The notes under the pieces were generated by a model. The model made no database searches. It had not been told where the DNA came from and worked only from the letters and a program-made list of their open reading frames with translations. A DNA stretch of 64,000 nt from Pycnopodia helianthoides (lineage: Eukaryota > Echinodermata > Asteroidea > Forcipulatida > Asteriidae): NCBI GenBank assembly GCA_032158295.1, contig CM063249.1, positions 4,417,195 to 4,481,194 on the forward strand, written 5' to 3'. How positions within the stretch are numbered: position 1 is the first letter of the stretch; each line of letters opens with the position of its first letter. The position numbers and the translations under genes are program-made. Positions 62,721 through 64,000 of the stretch are shown one piece after another.

Positions 62721-64000
62721 GTAAGCCGAGCCTGAAATTGTAGTGAACTTAACCATCTTTTATAATAACATCATTCTCTGATCGAATAACAGAGTGTGAT
62801 TTCATAGAACCTTTTATAATTAATTATTTTATTTCAAATTTTTTTTTGTTTTTTTAAAGCCTAGCCTATGAAAATAATACTTGGAAGGAAATGACATAAT
62901 ATTTTGACAAGGAGCAATTAATTGCCCATGAGTCTTCTAAAAAAGTGTATACATTTCATAATATTTTCACAGCTTGAAATTTACACTGGACCGCAAGCCC
63001 GAGGTCAGTGATTTTAGCATCAGGCTAGTAAACTCAAGACTGGAAAAAAAGTCTGGCTGTCTTGTGTTTTTGCTAAAATGTTTACTGTAGTGTCAGTCTG
63101 ATAAATATCTTCCAGTTCGTTGAGTTATTCTCCATACAAATGAGATATGTTTTCTCTTAGCACTTATTCAAATTAAAACAGTTCAAATAATAACATGGTT
63201 AAACACCTACATGTATGTTCCGACACCCATATGTTCTACTCCTAGTGTATTTTCTTAATCCTAACCCTAATCCTAACCCTAATCCTAACCCTAATCCTAA
63301 CCCTAACCCTAATCCTAATCCTAACCCTAACCCTATCTCTAACCCTAACTTGAATATGTAAATCACGAGGGAATTGTTGGAACATAGGGGTGTCGGAATA
63401 CAGAGCAGTCGCCAATAAAACAAATGGTTTTTTTATCCATCATTTCAATTCTGGTCTTTTAAAAACATCTTTGGTCCAGTAATCATTTTGAGCTACAAGC
63501 CCTGTGGTCTTGTGGATTTTCACTCCAAGTTCAAGCCCTGATTTTGGAGTGTTTTCCAGAGAATCTTGACTTCACAACAAATGAACTTAAAAAAAAACAA
63601 GCCTGCTGATGGAAAGTGATTTCCGTGAGAAGGCAGGAAAGATATATATAAGAGCTAAAGTAGTATTTATGGCATTTGGTCTTCAATGAATTAGAATTTT
63701 ATGTAAATTGCTTTTTAGGACAATCATTGGACTCAAATTGAGTCACCATTATCATTAATATTGAGTGAGATTTATTTCTGAAAGTGTTATTTATTTCCCG
63801 CATTTTAACAAGGTAAAGACAATGTACTGAATTTGGTAAAATAAAAATAGTAAAAATATATAAAAAATATACACAATGAAACTTTTTAATCTCCGTCCAC
63901 ATTTCATAAATAGTTTATTTCAGTTATAAAAGGGATCAAGTAATTTTGTAAATCAAATAGCCTGAGACTGCCAATATTTGAGCTAGATAGCTCAATTCGT
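62721..64000 (+). other. DEPDC5: DEPDC5 intron 9, start
   Basis: AT-rich with one telomere-like repeat element (63203-63415) and the start of a tRNA-SINE head (CTAGATAGCTCAATTCGT) at the very end. No exon is seen. Confidence 0.6.
63203..63415. repeat. Mobile-looking repeat with (CCCTAA/TCCTAA)n core (copy 2)
   Basis: CACCTACATGTATGTTCCGA then CACCC at the left, GGAACATAGGGGTGTCGGAA at the right, forming an imperfect inverted pair. The core at 63257-63347 alternates CCCTAA with TCCTAA. The flanks match 25540-25725. Confidence 0.75.

Overview
This is animal nuclear DNA. It has GT-AG introns of up to 13 kb, AT-rich intergenic sequence and dense short inverted-repeat transposons. Two conserved metazoan genes are split into many small exons. 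The repeat content (TTAA-flanked MITE families, tRNA-derived SINEs, TTAGGG-type arrays) and a gene carrying a viral-type 2A peptide, a combination best known from sea urchins, suggest a marine deuterostome invertebrate, most likely an echinoderm and perhaps a sea star. The taxon is an inference.

Layout. 1-0.4 kb: first coding exon of a secreted protein on the minus strand, cut by the left edge. 3.3-16.2 kb, plus strand: a complete three-exon class-A aminergic GPCR of 642 aa, with MITEs, telomere-like repeats and a ~300-bp (GTT)n array in its introns. 15.0-17.6 kb: remnants of non-LTR retrotransposon 3' ends and palindromic MITEs. 17.6-21.4 kb: repeats and no confident gene. 21.4-26.0 kb, minus strand: the last four exons of the mitochondrial ribosomal protein MRPL16; its start exon is unresolved. 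27.5-28.6 kb: a ~355-bp tandem repeat in which each unit carries a perfect X-box-like palindrome. 28.8-33.1 kb, minus strand: a spliced, transposase-like gene of about 1,170 codons. It encodes a hydrophobic leader, a 2A 'stop-carry on' motif, a coiled coil, a candidate RNase-H/DDE-like core and an SH3/Tudor-like tail, and is interrupted by two homopolymer frameshifts and one in-frame TGA. 34.6-62.7 kb, plus strand, running off the right edge: the first nine coding exons of DEPDC5 (GATOR1). Its introns hold a 277-bp-arm inverted repeat, a 44-bp minisatellite with higher-order duplications, many SINEs and MITEs, and a ~3.73-kb near-identical tandem duplication. The duplicated unit carries two exons of an unrecognised gene.

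The genes do not form an operon-like unit. DEPDC5 (restraint of mTORC1 by amino acids), MRPL16 (mitochondrial translation) and the receptor (monoamine sensing) are unrelated neighbours. The strongest candidates for something new are the 2A-bearing transposase-like gene, the duplicated unrecognised ORF inside DEPDC5 intron 6, and the X-box-bearing tandem array. Exon limits are read from splice consensus, codon phase and remembered family alignments; nothing was checked by search or transcript data.
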